In this document: positions 47,049-54,455 of the stretch, one piece after another
Position numbering within the stretch: the stretch's first letter is position 1
Layout of the letters: every line of letters starts with the position of its first letter
Assembly (NCBI RefSeq): GCF_014838715.1
Contig: NZ_CP061947.1
Span: 744,001 to 808,000, forward strand
Source of the DNA: Algoriphagus sp. Y33
GTDB lineage: Bacteria; Bacteroidota; Bacteroidia; Cytophagales; Cyclobacteriaceae
Reading direction: 5' to 3'
Length of the DNA stretch: 64,000 bases
Made by a program: the position numbers and the translations under genes
The notes under the pieces: generated by a model
Told to the model about the DNA's origin: nothing
Database searches by the model: none
The model's input: only the letters and a program-made list of their open reading frames with translations

Positions 47049-47529
47049 CGGATATTGAATTAAATGATTTTAAGATTACTTCCATCGTGGGATTTAAGCG
47101 GGTTTTCGGATTAAAAAGAGGGTATATTTCTCCATGTTTAGCTTATTGTCTATGACCTTGATTGCTAACAGGAATGCGGAAGGATGCCAGAAATGCTTAT
47201 TTTTGGGGAACCTAAAATTTAACCTTATGGAGAGTCTATGATTACAAATACTACTACAGGAAAAGAGTTGAATAAGCATAAAATGACCTTTACGCTTGAT
47301 CTTATAAAGAAACAAGCTGATTATCTGTAAATATTTAGAAATTAGTTCAATCCGAATGATGAGTGGTTGTCGGAGTTTTCCGAGCCATCCGGATGCTGCT
47401 GGGGATCCAGTGATTATCGTTGACTGCCAAAAATGCCTTTTTGGTCTTTTTTGGCTATATTTCTATAGCTGCCTTAAAGATGGTTATTTTTATCTAATAA
47501 ATCAAACTATAAAAAGAAGTTTTTCTATT
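47049..47529. other. Divergent intergenic region between unknown gene and XRE-like gene
   Basis: 481 bases with no supported gene. An ORF on the minus strand (47094-47315) has no features. Promoters for both flanking genes should lie here but could not be placed. Confidence 0.35.
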
Positions 47530-47946
47530 ATGTCGGAAATTGTCAAAAGAATTGGTGATTTTGCTCATGAAGAGCGAATCAGCATTCGTCAAATTGAAAA
47601 TGCGATTGGATCTGGCAACGGGACTTTGTCCAAGGCAATCGGGTCCAATAAAGATGTCCAGACCAAATGGATTTCGCTGTTTATCAAGAAGTTTCCTGAA
47701 GTGAATCCTATCTGGCTTTTGACAGGGAAAGGGGAAATGTTGAACCCAAACCTATCTGTGACTCTCGATATGGTAGAAGAGCCCAAAGAGGAATTGGTGA
47801 CCAAAGAGGGGATGCGTCAAAAGCAGGAAGTGATTGAAGCGCTTAAAAGACTTGTGTACTCTATGGAAGGGCAGCTTAAAGACAAAGAGCGACTGATCCA
47901 CATGAAGGATCAATTAATCAGGGAATTGGGGGGAAAAGATATTTAG
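47530..47946 (+). CDS. XRE-like helix-turn-helix regulator
   Basis: The ATG at 47530 gives 138 residues (MSEIVKRIGDFAHEERISIR); the longer frame from 47356 adds an unlikely cysteine-rich extension. Residues 1-70 resemble the small helix-turn-helix proteins common in Bacteroidota: ISIRQIENAIGSGNGTLSKA as the DNA-binding helices and FPEVNPIWLLTGKGEML as the typical end of the domain. A C-terminal coiled coil follows (MRQKQEVIEALKRLVYSMEG, then KDKERLIHMKDQ). Likely a DNA-binding repressor; target unknown. It lies alone between the unknown paralogue pair and permease 8. A degraded relative is at 46090-46244. Confidence 0.7.
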   Translation: MSEIVKRIGDFAHEERISIRQIENAIGSGNGTLSKAIGSNKDVQTKWISLFIKKFPEVNPIWLLTGKGEMLNPNLSVTLDMVEEPKEELVTKEGMRQKQEVIEALKRLVYSMEGQLKDKERLIHMKDQLIRELGGKDI

Positions 47947-48331
47947 GGCTAGCTTGAAAATCCTGATTTTGGGATTTTCTTGCGCATGGATAGAGACCTA
48001 TTGTGGTCAATAAACTCGCCTTGCTGAAAAACCGTTCGCATGAAATCGAGCATGTCGAAGGACACACATGAAATGATTATATCCAATGCGGGATTCCATA
48101 TGGCCACTGAAAAACAATTATAGTCATATGAAAAATGGGTTAATCATTCAAAATGATAGTTTTTGATCTATTACTTGCGTTTTTCAGCATGCCCTAGGTA
48201 GGGAAGACATAACTTTCCAATCTTAAAACCTTACAACTTTCCGTCTTTATCACCTTCGATCTTTTGGATCCGAAATCTTCCAATCCGCCATAGCGGACAA
48301 GTACTTTCGATTCTAAAATCTTTCAATTCAA
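47947..48331. other. Intergenic gap before permease 8
   Basis: No gene in 385 bases. It carries the dispersed repeat at 48039-48135 and a pyrimidine-rich leader with an imperfect palindrome (CCGCCATAGCGG) immediately followed by ACAAGTAC, 30-40 bp before the ATG. Confidence 0.45.
48039..48135 (+). repeat. Dispersed intergenic repeat, copy 3
   Basis: Begins CATGAAATCGAGCATG like copy 1 and ends with GGCCACTGAAAAACAATTAT like copy 2, which links the three copies. Confidence 0.45.
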
Positions 48332-50740
48332 ATGCTAAAAAACTATCTTAAAATCGCTTGGAGAAACATTCTGGGCAAAAAGCTGTTTTCCGGAATAAAT
48401 ATAATAGGACTGGCCACAGGGATTTTGACTGCACTATTTATTTTCCTCTATGTGGCGGATGAGGTGAGGTATGATAGATTTCATGCCAAGGCAGAACATA
48501 CCTACATGATCCGACATAATTACTTTATGGCGGATCAGGATTATGATTCGCATGAAACAGCAGTACCCTTGGCTGAAAAGATGCGTGAGCAATTTCCCGA
48601 AGTGGAGCACCTGACAAGCACCACAGCTCCTTTTGATTACTCATTTCGCTATGAGGACAACATAGTGGATGAGATTAGAACCCTACACGCAGATGGGGAG
48701 TTTTTTAATGTTTTTGATTTTAACCTTTTGGCAGGAAATCCCCAAACAGCACTCTCTGAACCCAATTCAATTGTGGTCTCTGAAAGTACTATTCTACAAT
48801 TGTTTGATGATCAAGAAAATGTAGTTTACCAAAGGGCACTAGGCAAAACACTTACATTGGACGGGGAAGATTATACGATCACCGGAATATTGGAAACCCC
48901 TGTGGAGAAATCCCATCTGCTGTTTGATGCCGTCGTATCCATTCATGGGCTGATAACTAATGCATATAGTAAAGAGACTTGGCTTCCTGCAGGTATAGTG
49001 AATTATGTGGTGCTAAAGGAAGGGACTAAAATCGAAACCCTTAATTCAAAATTTAAACAAATTGAAGAGGATTTTCTATGGCCTCAGCTGAACAAGCATT
49101 TGGGAGTATCCATAACCAAACTGGAAAACAATAGAGCCCAATATGGCTATTATCTTGAGCCTATTCTGGACATTCATTTGGTAAGAAATGGAAACCTGAA
49201 ATACATCCTGTTGTTTTCCACCACAGGTTTCTTAATCCTTTTCTTGGTCATCATCAATTTTATCAATCTATTTATTTCAAGCGCAACTGGTAGAATAAAA
49301 GAAGTGGGTATCCGCAAAACTTTGGGAGCAGGAAAAAATGAGCTCGCAAAGCAGGTCTTTGTAGAAGCTACAGTGCTTTGCACCATCGCATTTACATTAG
49401 CACTAAGTGCGGTGCCGTTAGTGATCCACCCGTTCAATAATTTTGTAGGCACAGCGTTAAGTTTAGCTGAATTAGGCTCCCCTAATTATGTTGTTGCACT
49501 TTTGGGTTTATTGGTGACTATTATACTATTTTCATCAGCTTATCCCGCATTTTACTTAGGTTCAGTCAAAACGATTAAGGCCGTAAAGGGCATTGGCAGT
49601 GGCAAACAAAACGAAAGTAAAAGCGGTATCCAAAAGCCTTTTATTGTTTTTCAATATGCTGTCAGCATAAGCTTGGTGATATGCTTTATCACCCTTTTTG
49701 AGCAATTGACTTATATGCGGGAGAAGAACCCCGGCTTTGCCAAAGAAAACGTAGTAGTGATGCCGGGGGCTTATTCTTTTGAGGGAAATCGTGAAGTTTT
49801 TAAGCAAAAGCTTGCTGCACTTTCAGCAGTGCAAGCCGTGTCATTTTCTTATGCCGTCCCCGGCAGTACCTTTGATGCTACTAGCCTATTCAGGAAAGAT
49901 GGAGAGGATAAAGATTTTCAGTTTCACTGGATGAATGCGGATTATGACTTCCTTCATGCGTATGATATTGAGGTATTGGAGGGTAGGGGGGTTTCTGAAG
50001 CCTTCCCAACTGATACTGCTGCGGTTCTACTCAATGAAGTGGCAGCAGCGCAGCTAGGGAAAGATGGACTTATTGATAGCTACCTCACAAACCATTTTGG
50101 AGACAAGATCAAAGTGATAGGAGTGATCAGGGATTTTAATTTCGAACATTTCAAGAATGAGGTTAAGCCTCTGGCCATTGCTCTTTCCCGAGCAGATTCC
50201 TATGAGCTTTTTGTATCGGTAAAATTGAATCCAGGCAATCCCCAACAAGCACTCAAGCAAATAGGATCCTATTGGACTGAGTTAAATAACGGAGCTTCTT
50301 TCAGGTATTCATTTATGGATGAGCGCTTGAATAGCCTCTATCAAACTGAAGAGCAGGCAGGAAAGATTATAGGACTGTTCACTGTTTTGGCCGTTATAAT
50401 CTGCGGCTTGGGCTTGTTCGGATTGATTACTTTTTCTGCTGCCAGGCGCACCAAGGAAGTGGGGATCAGGAAAGTGCTCGGAGCCTCTGAATGGGAAATC
50501 ACCTATTTGCTTTCCAAGGAATTTCTGCTGCTGGTTCTAATAGCCTTTGGGATTACGGTTCCCATTACCTACATGGCGTTGGAAAGTTGGCTCCAGCAGT
50601 TTGCCAACAGGATAGAAATAGGGATGGGTACATTTTTGATTTCAGGAGTGGTTATTTTGCTGATATCCGGTTTGATCCTAAGTTTTCAGATTGTTAAAAC
50701 AGCTATGATAAATCCGGTGAAGAGTTTGAAGAGTGAGTGA
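48332..50740 (+). CDS. FtsX/MacB_PCD-type orphan permease 8
   Basis: Of 802 residues, starting MLKNYLKIAWRNILGKK. The first FtsX motif is INFINLF at 308-314, followed by GRIKEVGIRKTLGAGKNEL; the second has AARRTKEVGIRKVLGASEWE. The C-terminus is INPVKSLKSE. The last 238 bp (50503-50740) exist a second time at 61881-62118 with about three differences, so this gene has recently donated or received its 3' end by recombination. The leader carries the AGCGGACAAGTA motif 39 bp before the start. Confidence 0.85.
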   Translation: MLKNYLKIAWRNILGKKLFSGINIIGLATGILTALFIFLYVADEVRYDRFHAKAEHTYMIRHNYFMADQDYDSHETAVPLAEKMREQFPEVEHLTSTTAPFDYSFRYEDNIVDEIRTLHADGEFFNVFDFNLLAGNPQTALSEPNSIVVSESTILQLFDDQENVVYQRALGKTLTLDGEDYTITGILETPVEKSHLLFDAVVSIHGLITNAYSKETWLPAGIVNYVVLKEGTKIETLNSKFKQIEEDFLWPQLNKHLGVSITKLENNRAQYGYYLEPILDIHLVRNGNLKYILLFSTTGFLILFLVIINFINLFISSATGRIKEVGIRKTLGAGKNELAKQVFVEATVLCTIAFTLALSAVPLVIHPFNNFVGTALSLAELGSPNYVVALLGLLVTIILFSSAYPAFYLGSVKTIKAVKGIGSGKQNESKSGIQKPFIVFQYAVSISLVICFITLFEQLTYMREKNPGFAKENVVVMPGAYSFEGNREVFKQKLAALSAVQAVSFSYAVPGSTFDATSLFRKDGEDKDFQFHWMNADYDFLHAYDIEVLEGRGVSEAFPTDTAAVLLNEVAAAQLGKDGLIDSYLTNHFGDKIKVIGVIRDFNFEHFKNEVKPLAIALSRADSYELFVSVKLNPGNPQQALKQIGSYWTELNNGASFRYSFMDERLNSLYQTEEQAGKIIGLFTVLAVIICGLGLFGLITFSAARRTKEVGIRKVLGASEWEITYLLSKEFLLLVLIAFGITVPITYMALESWLQQFANRIEIGMGTFLISGVVILLISGLILSFQIVKTAMINPVKSLKSE

Positions 50741-51385
50741 TGAGAGTACAAAGTATCAAGTACAACGTAGCTAGATAGAGTAATAGAGTCAAGATCAAAG
50801 AATCAAGAGTCAGGAAACAAGAGTCAAGAGCAGAGATCAGTTCGGAGCGTCATTGCGAACGACGAAGGAGTGTGGCAATCTGTTTATAGAAGTAGCAAGT
50901 ATCAAGACATAAGCATCAAGATGATAGAACCAAGGTTTAAGAATCAAGATCCGTCGGGAACGTCATTGCGAGGCACGAAGCAATCCCGTTTTAGCTTATT
51001 GCACTTGTCGTAAAAGATACAGTGCTTATCAAGGTGAGATTGCTTCGTTCCCGACAAAAGTCGGGACTGGCTGTGCCTCCTCGCAATGACGAAGGAGAAG
51101 TATCAAGACCGTAGAACGGAAGCATTGGCCGACTCCCCCTTGGACTTCGAAATTCATTTTGAAAAAAGGTTTTCATTAAAGGGGGCAGGGGGGATTTTAT
51201 AGAACCAAGAACCAAGAAACGAGAGTCAAGAACAGAAATCAGTTCGGAGCGTCATTGCGAACGACGGAGGAGTGTGACAATCTTGTTGTTGGTATTCAGT
51301 AATGTTCAACAGTCCGGAAATATTGAATGCAGAATGGGAAAAGAATAATGAAGATTAGACAAGCAATTAACCTTTAATCTTTTAA
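50741..51385. other. Intergenic gap after permease 8
   Basis: No gene in 645 bases. Trailer repeats, solo half-repeats near 50847 and 51248, one complete long palindromic element (50961-51091), the CTTGGACTTCGAAATTC block near 51138, and a stretch of TTAACC/TTTAATC heptads that runs into the ATPase fragment. Confidence 0.5.
50961..51091. repeat. Palindromic intergenic element, long form
   Basis: 131 bp; begins CGTCATTGCGAGGCACGAAG, contains TCCCGACAAAAGTCGGGA and ends CCTCGCAATGACG. Confidence 0.7.
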
Positions 51386-51787
51386 TCCTTCAAATTGTTT
51401 GTGGTGGATGTAGGTCTTTTGTGCGCGATGGTGGATGTGGATGTGAGAACTTTGCTGGAGGGAAATAACTTGTTTGAAGAGTTTAAAGGGGCATTGACGG
51501 AACAATTTGTCCTACAGCAATTGATCCTAATCAAAGGAATGTCTACCTATTATTGGTCTGCGGAAAGGGCTACTGCTGAAATATATTTTTTGGTACAGTT
51601 TAATGGTCAGGCTATTCCTATAGAAGTAAAAGCAGAGGAAAACCTCAAGGCTAAAAGCTTAAAACTTTTTTGTCAAAAATATAAACCAACTGCAGCAATC
51701 AGAATCTCGATGTCTAATTTCAGAAAAGAGGATTGGCTGCTTAATTTGCCCTTATATTCAATTGGTAATTTACCAAAGGTGAAGTAA
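51386..51787 (+). pseudogene. C-terminal fragment of an AAA/DUF4143 ATPase
   Basis: The frame opens directly after a TAA at 51383-51385, inside leader-like heptads, with FKLFVVDVGLLCAMV, and continues to a normal C-terminus about 130 residues later. FKGALTEQFVLQQL, YYWSAERATAEI and IPIEVKAEENLKAKSLK are characteristic of the DUF4143 domain that follows the AAA module in Bacteroidota ATPases. The whole Walker A/B half is missing. In addition the aspartate expected in the EIDFLV motif is tyrosine (EIYFLV), a change at a nuclease-fold key position. It is a different subfamily from the intact ATPase at 59417-60547. Confidence 0.75.
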
Positions 51788-51899
51788 GTTTTTCAGATTA
51801 TAGGCTGTACAGAAAAGCCTCGATGCATCCATGTGGACGGAGTTTTTGATTCCCCATTATTTTTGCTAGGGATAGGTTTGGACAATTGAGATTACAAAG

Positions 51900-52096
51900 A
51901 AGTAAAATTTTCCGGTCCTAGCTATCCAAAGAAGTTATTGCACTGGTGTTTTTCGATTTTGATTGGAGTTCCTTTGACCTACTTCGCTATGGACTTATGG
52001 CTTTCCGGATTTGTATCTAAGATCAACATTTCCAGTCCGTTATTGGTTTTATATGCTATGATAACCTTTCCTTTGGATGGAGTCCCCAAGAGTTGA
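51900..52096 (+). pseudogene. C-terminal relic of an FtsX-type permease
   Basis: The frame ending at the TGA 52094-52096 reads SILIGVPLTYFAMDLWLSGF, VSKINISSPLLVLYAM, ITFPLDGVPKS. This matches the last TM pair of the family (for example PLAWYVMNRWLEGFAYQV in the broken copy at 32034-34452) but lacks the usual final MNPVKSLKSE. Upstream similarity fades within 20 residues. Confidence 0.5.
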
Positions 52097-52108
52097 ATTG
52101 CGCGCCCG

Positions 52109-52176
52109 TGGGCACAACTGTACGCTTTTTGAGCCCGGATTGATTCAAAGTGCGAATGCATGGCTTTTACAGGGTG
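52109..52176 (+). promoter_or_regulatory. Degenerate palindrome and sigma-54-like element
   Basis: TGGGCACAACTGTACG (52109-52124) matches the CGAACAAAACTGTTCG site at 11 of 16 positions. TGGCTTTTACAGGGTG (52161-52176) has GG-N10-GT. The spacing of 36 bp differs from the 59-61 bp of the four better sites, so this may be a decayed copy. It is about 100 bp before the protease-like gene. Confidence 0.25.
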
Positions 52177-52275
52177 TTTTTAGCCGGCATCGTTGTGGAA
52201 AAGGGTAATGTGCTCTGATATGGATCATTGGTTTGATTCATAGTTCATTAAGTGATCACATTATTCCGAATCATC

Positions 52276-52779
52276 ATGTGTTACAATGCTATCAAATCAA
52301 TAGTTCTGATCTTTGCTATAACTGTCTTTTTGCCAGTATTATCCAGAGCACAAGTAAGCTATTCATCAGTGAAAATCCACAATCTCCATCCCAAACCCAT
52401 CGTGAAAGTAACCATAAACGGCAAGCCTGCTTATTTACTGTTGGATACAGGATCAGACATAGACCTCTTGCATAGTAAAGCAGTGAAGAAATATAACATT
52501 TCAATTAATAGACGAAACATTGGACCCAAAGAAATGCTTGCTAACGTGAATGGAATGGAGCGCACGTTTGATTATGTCTATGATCTTGACATGATGATCG
52601 GAGGAAAACATATTTATGGCAATTTTATTTCAATGGACATTGGCAGTATAATTACTTCTATTCGCAATAAAACAGGCATGACGGTTTCAGGTATCATTGG
52701 TTCTGAAACGATGAAAAATTATGGCTTTATCATAGATTATGAAAAGGCAGAAATTTTGTTGAAAAGCGGCCGGGATTAG
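52276..52779 (+). CDS. Exported retropepsin-like aspartic protease family protein
   Basis: The ATG at 52276 gives 167 residues with a signal peptide (MCYNAIKSIVLIFAITVFL, cleavage near SRAQ). The active-site-like motif LLLDTGSDID is at residues 54-63 (Asp57), with VTINGKPAY just before it and SGIIGSETMKNYGFIIDYE near the end, the usual layout of single-domain retropepsin-like bacterial proteins that act as dimers. It is about 170 residues, a normal length for the small family. Substrate is unknown. A weak sigma-54-like site lies upstream. Confidence 0.7.
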   Translation: MCYNAIKSIVLIFAITVFLPVLSRAQVSYSSVKIHNLHPKPIVKVTINGKPAYLLLDTGSDIDLLHSKAVKKYNISINRRNIGPKEMLANVNGMERTFDYVYDLDMMIGGKHIYGNFISMDIGSIITSIRNKTGMTVSGIIGSETMKNYGFIIDYEKAEILLKSGRD

Positions 52780-53039
52780 CATATAACTTGCGTCCTTGCA
52801 GGTGTTCCATTGAGATTTTTCATTCTAAAGGCCATCTCCCCAGTACTTTCTAACGGTGTTTTTGACGTATAGTAGATTAAAATTATGGGGCAAATAGCCT
52901 TATTGAAAAGAATAGCTTAAACCTTTATAGCTCCCGGATCACAACTGAAGTCCGCTCTGGTCATAAATTCTTTCCTTGCTAATGTCAGTGTCAATGGTAT
53001 TTACCTAGGTCAATGAGGACACTAACTTTTGAATTTGCC

Positions 53040-54200
53040 TCATTTGACTTTGTTCCAATAGATCTTCAGGTTTTTGGTTGATCTGCCGGACGCGATCAGA
53101 TCCAACTTGCCGTCTCCATCCAGGTCCGCAGCCTGTAAATCCTCACAGGCCATTCCGTTTTTATCTATCCACATTTCCTCATATTCTGAGAACGAGCCGC
53201 TTTTGGGTATAAAAAGTTTGATGCCGAACTCGCCAGCTTCGTTTGGTAAGCGCCATCCCACGGCGATTTGATCCGATCCCAAACCTAGAAAATCACCAAC
53301 TGCAAGCGCATGACCGTCTTTGAGCTGGGTGTCAAGGATAGTTCTTTTTAGCTCTTTTGATTGTAAGTTTTGATCAAAACCTTCATACGCGACCAGCGTG
53401 GTACCATGCATCGGTTCGATAGTTGCCAGAAATTGATTTTGTCCAGATGCATTTCCTAAGCGTAATTCCCCCACACTTGGGTCTGTTGGGAGGTTTAATT
53501 TTTCTTTTTCCCAAGAAGAATTGGATTCTGTCAATAGATTAACTCCTTCTTTTCCTGCCAAAAGAATAGAATTATCCGAAGCCTCACCGGTTATATCCAC
53601 ATTATGGGTCAGGTGCATGCTTTCATCGATTACTTCATAGTGCCAATCTGTAGCAGGGTTTTCTGGAAATTTGTAAGCAATGACTTTTACTCCCGCACCT
53701 TCGCCGTTTGCATTTCCTCTGCCATGGAGAGGAACTACAATCAGATGAGCGGTATTACCATTCTTTACCCAGCGCATCCGATGTGTAGTAGGTTCATGTG
53801 GAAGAGGCCTTGCTTCCCATTTCGGATTGTGATCATCAGGAGGAATTAGATAAAATACAGCACCGGACCTTTCAGTATCCGAAGTTTCACCCGGATTCCA
53901 TTGCGCCCCAACTGCGACTTCTACTTTTCCGTCTCCATTGATATCCTGGGCAGCGATACAGACATTGTCCGATTCGGTAAGGTTTTCGGCCATGACATGC
54001 TTTTTCCAGTCACCATTTCTATACCAGACAAAAGCCTTTTTATCGGCCAAAAGTATATCATCCATGCCGTCCCCATCCACGTCGCCAATAGCCAATCCGT
54101 AGCCGATGGAAATTTCGGAATCAAGGATTTGCGATTCAAAAACAGGTTCTTTCTCAGTTTGAAAGATTAGAAACAAGTAATAGATAGGAATGAAAAGCAT
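53040..54200 (-). CDS. FG-GAP/VCBS-repeat protein, copy 1
   Basis: A 386-residue protein with an N-terminal hydrophobic signal (MLFIPIYYLFLIF) and calcium-binding FG-GAP/VCBS motifs: DVDGDGMDDI (40-49), DINGDGKVEV (86-95) and DLDGDGKLDL (359-368). It is likely an exported beta-propeller; function unknown. Residues from about 130 on are repeated almost exactly by the gene at 63201-64000, with one base difference (near 53517 versus 63678) over roughly 740 bp; the last few codons differ (WNKVK versus WNKSK). It reads against the permease array. The flanking gene downstream on the other side is the protease-like gene, tail to tail. Confidence 0.75.
   Translation of the reverse strand: MLFIPIYYLFLIFQTEKEPVFESQILDSEISIGYGLAIGDVDGDGMDDILLADKKAFVWYRNGDWKKHVMAENLTESDNVCIAAQDINGDGKVEVAVGAQWNPGETSDTERSGAVFYLIPPDDHNPKWEARPLPHEPTTHRMRWVKNGNTAHLIVVPLHGRGNANGEGAGVKVIAYKFPENPATDWHYEVIDESMHLTHNVDITGEASDNSILLAGKEGVNLLTESNSSWEKEKLNLPTDPSVGELRLGNASGQNQFLATIEPMHGTTLVAYEGFDQNLQSKELKRTILDTQLKDGHALAVGDFLGLGSDQIAVGWRLPNEAGEFGIKLFIPKSGSFSEYEEMWIDKNGMACEDLQAADLDGDGKLDLIASGRSTKNLKIYWNKVK
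53095..53839 (-). repeat. Duplicated segment shared with 63256-64000
   Basis: Within the FG-GAP gene, 53095-53839 matches 63256-64000 at a constant offset of 10161 bp with one clear mismatch. The match probably continues beyond the window on the right. Similarity below 53095 is weaker. Confidence 0.85.
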
Positions 54201-54328
54201 GGTTTTCTGGGTTGTTGTCAGTCAAATATAATCGTTTTAGGTGCAAGATTGAAGTGGAGTTGGATTGTGAGAAATGCTGAACTGGATAAGAAGATTTGGT
54301 TCTTCTTAAGAGAGTTTCGACCGCGAAC

Positions 54329-54418
54329 GAACAAAGCTGTTCGGTGTTTGCCGGTTCTAAAATTATAAATGTGCGAAATAAGCGATTAGAAGCATTTTTT
54401 TATGGCATAAAAGTAGAA
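54329..54418 (+). promoter_or_regulatory. Palindromic upstream site plus sigma-54-like promoter, site 4
   Basis: CGAACAAAGCTGTTCG (54329-54344) is followed after 58 bp by TGGCATAAAAGTAGAA (54403-54418), with GG-N10-GA. The start codon of permease 9 is 38 bp further on. Confidence 0.55.
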
Positions 54419-54455
54419 ACGTGCTCTGACATCTTCCTGAACTTTATCACAAGCC

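Larger units (their letters stand above)
51788..52275. other. Gap with a decayed permease end
   Basis: No intact gene. The C-terminal relic of a permease (51900-52096) is followed by a degenerate palindrome/sigma-54-like pair (52109-52176). The rest shows no feature. Confidence 0.45.
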
